Positions 12,056-21,428 of a stretch of 64,000 nt of DNA are shown here, piece after piece. This stretch comes from Lunularia cruciata (lineage: Eukaryota > Streptophyta > Marchantiopsida > Lunulariales > Lunulariaceae): NCBI GenBank assembly GCA_948567375.1, contig OX419761.1, positions 40,400,243 through 40,464,242 on the forward strand, given 5' to 3'. The notes below the pieces were generated by a model, which did no database searches, was not told the origin of the DNA, and saw only the letters and a program-made list of their open reading frames with translations. The position numbers were made by a program, and so were the translations under genes. Every line of letters starts with the position of its first letter. Within the stretch, counting starts at the first letter, position 1.

Positions 12056-12670
12056 GTGCACTCTTTTACCTCAAATTTGCCGTTTGAGAACATCATAAAT
12101 AAAATGGAGGCCGAGCAGAACCATAACCAGAAGCTGAAATTCGAAATTGTAACTCTACATGGGGATGAGACACATACAAAGAACCATACTCTTTTAGGTA
12201 GCGTTGCAGTCCAGAGCACTAGCATATCTACATCAGCACCTACTCTGGTCGATGAGTTCTGTACCATTTCTCTTTTCATCGGCGAGCAAAGGTTCACAGT
12301 ACCTTACGTCTTTTCATGGGTCCATCGTACATTACCTACTGTCACCGAATCATCAGGAAGTTGCATTCGACCCATACTCTGCCAACCAACCCTCGATAGA
12401 GCCCATACTCTTGCAAGTCGCTATGACCGACAGCTAGTTTGAGGAGAGTTATGTTACTGAGTCTTAAGTGGTCCATCTCCTGAGGTCATAGACATGGTTG
12501 ATGCTAAGTTCGCAAGGTCCTCTGTCTCCTCTCCTCGAGAGTTGCCGGTGGGCTCTCTGGAGTCCTACCCTCTTGCCTTTGTGAACGTCCAGTAAACGGG
12601 ACTTGGGACTTACGCTCCTTTTCATTCTGAACATGAATGGTATGAATTGAGTTTCATGGATATTTTAAAT
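12056..12670 (+). pseudogene. Exon-like segments of an unknown gene, frameshifted
   Basis: Plus-strand frame 12,056-12,442 reads as ordinary protein at first (KLKFEIVTLHGDETHTK, LVDEFCTISLFIGEQRF). From about 12,300 a second frame looks more convincing (SPNHQEVAFDPYSANQPSIE, ILLQVAMTDS). After a gap, 12,490-12,670 reads MVDAKFARSSVSSPRELPV and SLESYPLAFVNV, then past one stop APFHSEHEWYELSFMDI. This pattern fits either a multi-exon gene or a gene with two frameshifts and stops. No family was recognised. Confidence 0.35.
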
Positions 12671-14700
12671 ATCATAATTTATATATAATTTTAAATATCT
12701 TATTCACAGTGGTCGGGGTTGGAGTGAATTGTATGGATACATGCTATTCCAAGGTAATCTCAATTAGTGTCTAAATTGTCATGTGTAATTAATGCAATAA
12801 TAAAGAAAAAGTTTGGGTATTCAAAGATAGTCTTAATTAATAACTAAACTCAACTAGATGACTACAAAACACAAGATGAAATAAGATAAGACGGTATTAC
12901 AATAGAATATGATGCAAGAAGTCTTCCCTTCAGGTCCTTTTTTCTTTCGTTCTGAAATTGATTCCTTACTCTCATTAGAATATACTTAGAACTTTTACTA
13001 GGGATAAAATATAACTTATGTTTAGTAATTCTGTCTCCATGCCTCAATTAGGTGGATGAGAATAATTAGAATACATTTGTTTGAACTACACAATATTAAT
13101 TTTTTTTTTCTATTTACTATTTATGATCAGGTAATTGCAATGTAACCCTATCGAAGTAAGATGCTATCAAATGTGACATTGTATTTGCGGGTGACATCTT
13201 ATTGCCAACAATATAGCACTGGTCATTATATGTAACTCCTGACGTCTCAAAGCGAAATTAATTGAAACAAAGATTATTGTCCTAATTCTAAGTAAAAATA
13301 ATTATCAAAATAGATGACGAGATCTCTTAATGTAAGTTTAAAAGATAAGAAGAATACAAATTAGAAAATTTTGTTGAAAGATCTATTAACCGGAGAAGGT
13401 ACTAGTCATATATATCTAGCTTGCTCTAGTAATTCAAACCAATCAAGGAAGATTGGGTTGAATTACTAGATTATTCAACCCAATCTTCCTTGAGTGACAT
13501 TGCCAATAGATATTGTAGTATATATGCTCAGTTTTTCAGTAAGGATCTTTCTCTCTCTTAGTGAGCAAAAATTAGAAAGTTGTACTCAAGTTGGATATTA
13601 TTTATCAATGTCATTAAGTTTACTTAGTTTACCCTGAAAACTAAGCCTTACACATGCTTGTGCGGTTAAGTTTTCTTTGTAGTATATCTTGTGAGATATA
13701 CCCAAGTCATACCTTATGACAGTCCAGAAATACTGTTCACAGTTTATTATTGCCTCTACATTTGCCTTATCTTTGTTTAATATTTCTTTTTCCATTCGCA
13801 TAATGTATCAATCATATGCTTTGAAACTATATGGAGTTCAAAGTGCATGATCCTAGTTGTTGAGTAACTTCTTTTCCCAACGTGTTGGTTTAGCCTTCCT
13901 TTTGAGTTAAAGTTAACAAATCAAAGCTTAAATTAATGCAGAAATCTATCTTCAGGCCATAACTTTTGGTAGTAACCATTATCACAGGTTGGTTCAAGAT
14001 TATATCCATAACTGCATACGTGATTGTTATAAATAATTAGGAAAATAGCAATTATGTATTTAAGAAGCTCCACAAGATATGTGACAAATAAGACATGAAA
14101 TTCAGTGTCACCAAGCATGACAACCGAGTCATGTCCAATTTTATTTTTGAAAAAACTTGTTAATAATAATTATGATTACATATTTTTATATTTATTATCA
14201 GAGTCATTTAGTCATGTCATATTCAATATCTATTTCGAAAAAAAATAGTTTGCTATATTCATATTTTTTACTTTCATTATGTGTACCTTCTCAATTCTAT
14301 GTGACTTAGTGTAAGAATTTGGGACAGTTCTCAGCATGACCAATGACAATGAATATTAAATGAAAGCCAATACTAAAATATAAGTTAGAAAAGTTGCAAG
14401 AAGCGTACGTTTAGAAGATACCTTTTGCTCTTCTTTTGGCAAATATGCACATTCAGGCACTCAAATTACTTTCTAAAAGCAAAAGTGAGATGGATTATAT
14501 AAAAATCATTAGTGATATGAATTATATAAGAATGATTTCTGCAGAGAAGTTTGGATCCTGAAAATCTGCTTTTGTAAATCAAGGTTAAATTTATTTTTTC
14601 ACAATGACACTAAAACTCAACTCATAGAGGGTTTAAATGAAAGATAATACTCACAACTCGAGAACTTGATTCATTCTTTCCATGCCATAATTCCTGGCCT
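12671..14700. other. AT-rich sequence, no recognised gene
   Basis: No coding signal was seen. The only structured feature is the overlapping double hairpin at 13,426-13,493, listed separately. Short minus ORFs at 12,862-13,047, 13,598-13,801 and 13,933-14,118 have no recognisable domain. Confidence 0.45.
13426..13493. repeat. Overlapping inverted repeats that can form two alternative hairpins
   Basis: Arm 13,443-13,463 and arm 13,473-13,493 are a perfect 21-bp inverted repeat with a 9-nt loop. An upstream arm 13,426-13,443 also pairs, with one mismatch in 18, to 13,452-13,469. The middle segment can therefore pair left or right but not both. On paper this is an attenuator-like geometry. It could also be the core of a small foldback element. 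Confidence 0.85.
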
Positions 14701-14725
14701 ATGTGTTTGTTGATTGTGTTTTGAA

Positions 14726-14960
14726 AGGGCTCTTAGGACGCCATGGCCTACTTAAACGACCGCAAACTCCAAGTTTCAGATTTCATGTTCGAGGTCGACC
14801 TTGAAGAGTCCGCACTTGTTCTTGGCCTCTTTTGGTGCATTTCTCTATAAACAACCTTCTGATTCTCTTGTTATTTTACTATCCGTTGCAGTATACGGAT
14901 GGTTTCGCTATGAGTATAAGAAGGAAAACAAGAGATGAATCCTGTCGAGATCTAGTCTAA
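14726..14960 (+). pseudogene. Possible two-exon gene fragment, weakly FAR1-like
   Basis: An ATG in good context ('cgccatgg', 14,726) opens MAYLNDRKLQVSDFMFEVD and continues to a stop after about 36 codons. A candidate intron runs from a GT near 14,818 to 'tccgttgcag' at about 14,890. Splicing it would give a downstream YTDGFAMSIRRKTRDESC reading to a stop near 14,957. The 'GF-x-[SM]-[IV]-R-R' pattern weakly recalls the N-terminal FAR1 DNA-binding domain of plant FHY3/FAR1 proteins. The match is too short to be sure. Confidence 0.25.
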
Positions 14961-15904
14961 GACAGCTTCAGGCCTGACATTCGAGTGATTGATATCTGGC
15001 TGCTGCTAAGTGTCGGCGCACAAACCATGATTGTAAAGTACGGTGATACTTGAGTCCATGTTTTGCTGGGGAGGATAAGGATTCAGAATTCTTTATGAGA
15101 ACATGACATGGCACGGCATGGAAAAGTCGAAGAGCAAACGATCAGCTCCAGTTGGAGAGCTTTATATGAAACTCGTGTCAGCGTTTGAAAAGGGGCCAAC
15201 ACCTGATTGTACTTCACTATTACTTGCTTGGGCCCACGTGCTATCCATGCATTGATGGAAGCACTGAATTCACAAGTCAGTTATATGTCCCTACAATATG
15301 CATATATTACCCACGGATTAATTCGACATTTTGGCGAGAGTGAAAAGCAAGTTAGCTAGTTACGATTATTGAATATTTTACTCTATCACTTGCTAAATTC
15401 ATTACAGACAGCTATTTACTAATTCAATAGATTTATAGATGTTTACCACCTCCACTCTTCTACCGTGCTCTTCCCTACTCCCTACCTTCTGTGATAATAC
15501 AGATGTATGGCTTTCCACCAGGTCTTGGATATCTCTAGCGATTCTCTCCCTTTTGTGACAAGTTTCCGTGTACATGTATTTTATTGAGGTCAAGACTCGG
15601 ATCTGATCTGGCCGGAGAGTTTATGATAAGTAGAACTTCCTAACTAGGATATCTCATTTGGCAATTCAATTATTAGTCCACTAATTTGCCTATAATTGGC
15701 AATTGTGTTCTAGTCATTGACCAAAAATACAAAACGAGAGCCAAATATATATACAATATCCAACTACTCATAATATCCAACTACTCAACAGCTGATATAA
15801 ACTACTTCAACAATTGTGGTTATTGGAGTTTTTATGAACGCTGCATCCCATAAGACTCTTATGAGAGTGTCACAAGGTGGTTAAATTTGTGGTCTATTGC
15901 ATGA
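14961..15904. other. No recognised gene
   Basis: The CpG-retaining tract ends near 15,650. A minus ORF at 15,593-15,402 (63 codons) has no recognisable domain. Nothing else is supported. Confidence 0.4.
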
Positions 15905-16025
15905 TATGAGTATGGTAGGAGAGATAACCAATGTCAATCTCCTCTATAAGGAGTCTCATGTTGTTTCCTTGTGAGTATGGTTGGAGAGACAACCAATGTC
16001 ACTCTCCTGTTGTTTCCTTGAGGAG
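15905..16025. repeat. Imperfect tandem duplication, about 65 bp
   Basis: 'gagtatggtaggagagataa' at about 15,907 is repeated as 'gagtatggttggagagacaa' at about 15,973. Both are followed by 'ccaatgtcactctcct'-like text and 'tgttgtttccttg'. Confidence 0.7.
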
Positions 16026-16540
16026 AATGTTGAAGTGGTGATGAGGGTGTCCAAAAATCTCAATTGCCAAAAGAACAAATTTATTAGAGGGTAACCGTAG
16101 CACTTAATAGTACTCATTGACCCAAGTGGCAATGGTCATTATTGCTCCTACTTGTATCCATGCTTGTGCCGAGGAGTCTCCTTGTAGGGGGTTTGCAACC
16201 ACCACATCACACAAGGTATGTTGACAATGTGTGAATGTAATAGTATCTGCTCTCACCCGACTAGGAAGTGGTCTAGGTAGATCCAACCATTTCTCAATGT
16301 TAACATGAGACTAAGTAGCATGTGGGATCTATGCCGTTGTATCCCAGATTGCATCATAACTTTGGTGTGCCTTCCACCGATTGTATAATGTAGCATGTGT
16401 ATATTGTGTGGATCAAAAGGAGAACCACATGCACAATGGTCTTGAAGCTCTAGTGGTGTTGGGTGTGGTAGACCCAACCACAATTGAAGAGCTATGAAAA
16501 ATTCACAAATATAAGTCAAAAGCCTTCAATCAAAGGGAAG
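16005..16540 (-). pseudogene. C-terminal zinc-knuckle plus endonuclease-like domain of a retroelement, broken
   Basis: Minus-strand readings in two frames join into one domain. First comes a zinc-binding motif (CACGSPFDPHNIHMLHY, the C-x-C-G ... D-x-H-x-x-H layout, last Cys lost) at about 16,450-16,390. After a frameshift come WLDLPRPLPSRVRAD, CDVVVANPLQGD (candidate catalytic Asp) and LLAIEIFGHPHHHF (candidate catalytic Glu) at about 16,290-16,010. This C-x-C-G / H-C followed by D...E layout is typical of the C-terminal restriction-like endonuclease region of some non-LTR retroelements and related plant and algal repeats. No reverse transcriptase is present nearby, so only the tail survives. 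Confidence 0.55.
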
Positions 16541-16559
16541 GCTTAGAGCCAAGCTCCCA

Positions 16560-17150
16560 GACACTTCACTCCACAAGAGAAGATCATAGCTCTATCAAGA
16601 AGCAACACCTTAGTGAGGATGCTAGTTAACGTGTGAGTGTGCATATGCTCACCAAGATCCATTGAATACTCATAGAATCTAGAATACAAATTCAATGAAC
16701 TTAGGGAGTGTAGTGCGTACAAGGCCTAGTAGTAGATCACAAGCCAATTGAAGTGATGATTGGAATGTGTAAAGGCTTGACTCCATTTTTGTGATGGATC
16801 CCAATAAAAAAAGACACCCTTGGTGTAAGAACCTATTGGCTAAAATGGGTACCACAAGAGCCCATGCTCCTATATCTGTTATTGGTGCAATATCCTCCTA
16901 ATGTATGAGATTGCATCTGCCTATTGAATATAGGAAGAGTTATTTATAGCCTACAACACTCATTTAATCGTTGTGTGAGCAAGCATGGCCATAGTAAAGT
17001 GGAGAAATTATGATGGATAATACTATCAAACATGCATAGATGGGGTAAGAGTACCTCTATAAGAGGATAAGCAAGGGCCAAATATGAGACCCTAGGAAGG
17101 TAAATGTGTTCCAAGATAGAATACGCCACATATGACTTCCCAATTGAAGG
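16560..17150. other. No recognised gene
   Basis: AT-rich sequence with only short ORFs and no recognisable domain on either strand. Confidence 0.45.
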
Positions 17151-17152
17151 AG

Positions 17153-17720
17153 TATAATACCATTAGTTAGACAAATTATTTAGAGGTGGAAATTGGTTTG
17201 GTAATATCTTTAAGGATACTACACATAATGGTCCAAGTACATCAGATAGAGGTGTCACTAAAAGTGGACTTCCACTAATAGGGTAGAGGCCAAAATCACA
17301 TGAAAAACTTTAGAGCTAATTTTGGAGGCCTAAACAAATGAATTAGACCTAAAAATGAACTTTTTTTTTCTCGAGCAAGGAAACTCCATATATTTCTCCC
17401 TCCCTCAATTTTTCTCTTTGAGATCTTTCCAATGGTACTACTTCCATACTATTCTGAGCTTTCTATAAGAAGATTCCTAAAAGATTCTATATGGTCAAAC
17501 CAACCAGATAGGACCAAACTGACATGTCACCAACCCATGGATTCAATCTAAGAGTGTAGCTTGCATACATGTCACCTAACCATGTATTTAATCTAAGGAT
17601 GTAGCTCCCTTAAACAAGATCTTTTTCACTATATAATAAAGTCAAAGTGCATTGGAGTATTCAGGAATTAAACCTTATGTTTCTCTTGGAGTTTATCCTA
17701 TCCTTGGATCATTATAGGGA
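17153..17720 (+). mobile_element. Solo LTR of family GypB, diverged and lacking the 146-bp duplication
   Basis: Starts 'tataataccattagttag' and matches the GypB LTR in order: 'gttagac', 'ggtttggta', 'cacataatggtcc', 'ggcctaaac', 'gaccaaactgacatgtc' and the TATA region 'ctatataataaag'. It contains one unit where the GypB1 LTRs and the 46.5-kb LTR have two. The 3' boundary is blurred by divergence and no target duplication was seen. Confidence 0.7.
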
Positions 17721-19022
17721 GGAAGTGAGCATGGGCTAAAACCTAGACCAAATTGTAGGAGATGAACTAGCTTCAAAAGTCATCCTACCCTAGAGGAGAG
17801 CCCAAAACCAATAAATCACCTACAAGGAATTGGAATTTTGTGGGAAGTCAAAGGGATGAGGATGGGGTATGGACTCTAGACCTTTTATTTACAAGTATGG
17901 GCTCATAAACCTAAGGTGTATAAGAAAATAATGAAGGTAAACACAACTTGAATTACATCTTCAAAAGGTCCTAAGATAGGGGTTTGAGAGAGATGGGAAA
18001 AGGAAAGAAGGAAAAGTGGTTGCCATCTCTCACACTACCTTGTAATGCACTATCAAAAGTAGAATACTTCCCACGAGATCACCCTAACATTATCATGTTA
18101 TGGTTGCTTAGCCAATGAAAGTGTAATCTAGTGATATTTATCTCTAGAGTTTATTGTTGGAGTAGATTATGCGACAGATCCCATGGTTGAGCAATTGACA
18201 CGGGCAAAATCTATGTATATTCAAGTGATTGGCCTCATGGATTACAATCTTGTCCTCTTTTAGGGATTTGATGTAAATAGGTATTGTAGACTTGATAGAT
18301 CGTGGAGTTTAAAAAGTTTTGGAGTCTTAGAAGTCTTGAGTGAGAGAAGAACATCGTAGAGTGAGAGTTCTACTTTGGTGTGGGAACTAGAGCATTGAAG
18401 GGTGAGTTTGAAAAGATATGTTCTACACTCTTGATCTGCCATTCCCAAATCCTTTTCTCATCAACTTTCAGATTTTGTGCCATGATCATTTTTGGGCTTG
18501 GATGGTAGCACATTTTTGGATTGCATTCATGGCATCAATGATGGGAGCACCTTGATCTTATTTTCCTTCTTGTGCTCACTTATGGATAGGTTTGGGACTT
18601 AACCATTTATATGCTTTAGTAGAAAGAGAAGGACTAAAATCATTGAGGGCCTTACAAGTGGATTTTTTAGGGTTCATGTGTCAAAAGGATAAAAGTGCTA
18701 AGTGACAAAAGTGCTCAAGTTGGATCCCAACATGTGAGGTTGCAAGTTTTCAACATTTTGAGGAAGTTAAGGAAAGACATTTGGGAAAAGAAGACCAAGG
18801 TTAGAGAGAGAAGCATACATGCTATGGTATGGAGACTAGAAACAAAAGATTTGAGCAACTTATGAGCAAGATGTGATCAAGAGTAAGGAGATCAAATTCA
18901 TACTCAAACATACAGATTGGAGGATTTTGAGAGTTTTATGATAGTTTTTCATGATTTCTCAATGAGGTTGGATAGTATACAAAATTCAAGGTGTGTTGCA
19001 CTCAAGAATATCACTTTAATTT
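17721..19022. other. No recognised gene
   Basis: Low-complexity-leaning AT-rich sequence upstream of GypA1. No ORF with recognisable content was seen on either strand. Confidence 0.45.
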
Positions 19023-19432
19023 TGTAAAAGACCAAGACCGAGGAGAGAAATAGGAGAATAGAAACTCACATTGGGACACTTGAATGAGGGAAAACTCTGA
19101 ATGCCTAGCATGACTTTGGCTTTGGTATTTATAGGTAGCATACAAGGCCCTTGAGAAGCTTCTCAAGAAGCTTCCTCGAGCCGCTTTCTTAGAGTGCAAG
19201 CTAAGATAACTAGGAAGCTTCTCAAAAAGCTTCCTTCTAGAAGTCACCTATTTGGCGTGCAAGCTAAGCTAGTTAGAAGCTTCTAGAAGCTACTTGCTTG
19301 GAGTGCAAGTTAACTAGTCGAGAAGCTTCCCAAGAAGCTTCCTAGATGCTTTTGGAATATTCTAGGCTAATTTGGCTTATTCTCTACTTTGTTAGCCTTA
19401 CTAACTACATCGCTAAACTCCATATTGTTACA
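19023..19432 (-). repeat. GypA1 3' LTR with GAAGCTTC modules
   Basis: 410 bp. It reads TGTAACA at its 5' end on the minus strand and ends CTTTTACA. The U3 region carries repeated 8-bp palindromes GAAGCTTC at 19,155, 19,167, 19,214, 19,276, 19,322 and 19,334. They are embedded in 45-60 bp modules that also repeat 'gtgcaagcta'. A TATA box (CTATAAAT on the minus strand) is at 19,127-19,134, immediately downstream of these modules in the direction of transcription. Confidence 0.93.
19127..19134 (-). promoter_or_regulatory. TATA box of GypA LTR
   Basis: CTATAAAT on the minus strand, conserved at the matching position in the other GypA LTRs (for example 54,721-54,729). It lies about 105 bp from the LTR end, which fits a U3/R promoter. 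Confidence 0.7.
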
Positions 19433-19447
19433 TATTCCCCCACTGCT
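19433..19447 (-). other. GypA1 polypurine tract
   Basis: On the minus strand 'GCAGTGGGGGAATA' directly precedes the 3' LTR TG. It is the plus-strand primer site for reverse transcription. The same element sits before the LTRs at 59,480 and 63,699. Confidence 0.8.
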
Positions 19448-19449
19448 AG

Positions 19450-19767
19450 TTAGTGACTTCCTCGTCGCCATTGAAGCTTCAAACTCTTGGATGGCCTTTT
19501 TTCATTTTTGAGGTGAGAAAGAGGTTCCCATGTGGCATCATGAAGAAGATACCCTTTCCAAAGGACCTTGTACTCCATATGTTGATGGCGTCCTTGTTGG
19601 ATGTGGCGACGTGCAAGGATATGATCAACTTCGTACTCCTCATGATCATTGATAGGGATAGGGAGAGGAGGAGGTTGGACTCGAGAGGAGAAAGAAGAGG
19701 GGTTAGGAACAAAGGGTTTCAACTTGGAAACATGAAAGATAGGATGGATTTGCATATGACAAGGCAA
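19450..19767 (-). pseudogene. GypA1 chromodomain and integrase C-terminal tail
   Basis: The 105-codon open segment is the end of Pol. It starts with the conserved IHPIFHVSKLKPF linker. A complete chromodomain follows: EEYEVDHILARR, then EYKVLWKGYL and ATWEPLSHL, with the aromatic residues expected to read methyl-lysine marks. In chromoviruses this domain guides integration into heterochromatin. The domain itself has no stop but is separated by stops from the integrase upstream, so it survives only as an open piece of a broken polyprotein. Confidence 0.9.
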
Positions 19768-19773
19768 GGCAAG

Positions 19774-20972
19774 TCAATAAGCAACAAGAAAGACAATTTG
19801 AGTGACATCAAAATGTCTTATCCAATTAGGGGCAAGTTTACAAACTTGGGTATCAAGTGAGAGGGGTAGATTACTAGAGGATAACATAACTTTATCACCA
19901 ACTTCAAAGGTGAGATCATAACAATGGTGGTCCACATATTGTTTTTGACGATTTTGAGCAACAAGGAGGTGAGATTTGGCTTGTTGGAGAGATTCGGATA
20001 TGGTGGTCAAGAAGGTTGAAGTATGAGGGACTTGAGACAAAGGAGGAGCAAGAAGAGAATCTAGGACAAGTGGATCTTGGCCAAAATTAAGAAAGAGAGT
20101 AGAGAATCCGGGGCTTGCCTGTTTAGAATTGTTGTATGCAAACTCCGCAGCTACGAGACATTCATCCCAATTGTTATGGTGAATGTTGACAAAAGCACAA
20201 AGCATATCTTCCAAGGTGCAATTTGCATGTTTAGTTTGTCCATCAGTTTGAGGATGATAGGTTGTGGACAAAGCAAGCTTGGTGCCAGTATCTAGAAGAG
20301 TGCTTGCCAAAACTTTTTGGTGAAACAAGGATCACGGTTGGAGATGAGTACATGTGGCATCCCATGATGTTTGAATACATTATTGAAATAGAGTTGCACC
20401 AAGGTTGGAGCATCCACATTATCAACTATTGGTGCCAAATGGATTTTCTTACTAAGCTTATCCACAAACAACACAATTGTTGTGTGACCTTGTTGTACCC
20501 GGGGCAAGGAGGTGACGAGATCTAAGCTCACATGTTCCCAACAAGTAGTTGGAATGGGAAGTGGCTGAAGGAGTCCACTCAACTTCTAGTTACTGGCCTT
20601 GTTGCGTTGACAACTCTTACATGATTGGACAAACTCTCCAACATCTTGCGTCATGTTGGGCCACCACCATTGGTGTTGGAGGGTACCTAAGGTCTTATCC
20701 ACCCCCATGTGACCAACTATTGGTAAATCATGGGCTTCCTGAAGGCGCACAAGTTGGAGATCATCTTTGGCTGGAACATAGATCCGGTCTGCATTGAATA
20801 GAAGGCCTTCCTTGAAGGAGAAGGTGTTGTACTCATTGTTGCCTGTTGTCAAACGACCATGTACCATTTGGAAGAAGTGATCTTGTTGTAGAGCTAACCA
20901 AAACTCATTATGGACCTTGGGGTCAATTGACACTGTCATAATTGCCGCCGTGATGAGAAGAAGAGACTTCAA
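19774..20972 (-). pseudogene. GypA1 integrase, broken
   Basis: The zinc-binding HHCC domain is visible as HDLPIVGHMGVDKT ... CKSCQRNK (about 20,740-20,590). The core has the first Asp in SLDLVTSLP. The second Asp site reads ISNRDP, with Asn at the usual first Asp. The Glu site reads DGQTKHAN, with Lys replacing the catalytic Glu normally found as QTE. Frameshifts near 20,300 and a stop near 20,583 split it into three frames. With two of three DDE residues changed, this copy could not integrate. Confidence 0.9.
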
Positions 20973-20978
20973 ATCAGG

Positions 20979-21428
20979 TCATTGTGATAGAGCATCAGGG
21001 ATGACATGGAACCGACTTGGTTTGTACTCAAGTTTGATGTCAAACAATTGGAGTTGCTCTTCCGATCGATGATGGTGACTCTTCATGTGTTCCAAGTGTA
21101 AGGTCTGTAACAATGGCTTGTGATTAGTTTGCATGACCACTTGTTTCCCCAAGAGGGAATGCCTCCATACCTTGGTGGCATATACCATTGCAAGTTGTTC
21201 TCGATCTCAAGTAGAGTAATTTCTTTCAGTTGTATTTAGTCAACAAGACACAAAGGCAATGGGATGTAGTCCATCTGGGAATTCCTGTTGCAACACAACT
21301 CCAATTGCAAAGTTAAAAGCATCAAAATCAACCACACAAGGTAGTTGAGGATCATATGGTTGAAGAATGGGTCTTGAAGACACCATATGCTTTAACTTCT
21401 AGAATGCTTCTTCATGCTTGGTGGTCCA
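20979..21428 (-). pseudogene. GypA1 RNase H domain, broken
   Basis: Minus strand 21,428-20,979 reads SRPILQPYDPQLP, VVDFDAFNFAIGVVLQQ, HPIAFVSC, then after stops EQLAMVYATKVWRH, QTNHKPLLQTL and IPDALSQ. This is the usual gypsy RNase H arrangement. Normal DASxxAIGAVL and TDHKPL motifs are altered (DAFNFAIGVVL, TNHKPL), and at least two stops interrupt it. Confidence 0.85.

Noticed and set aside
19453-19860. 135-codon plus-strand ORF over the GypA1 chromodomain
   Set aside because: Opposite strand to a clear chromodomain; no homology.
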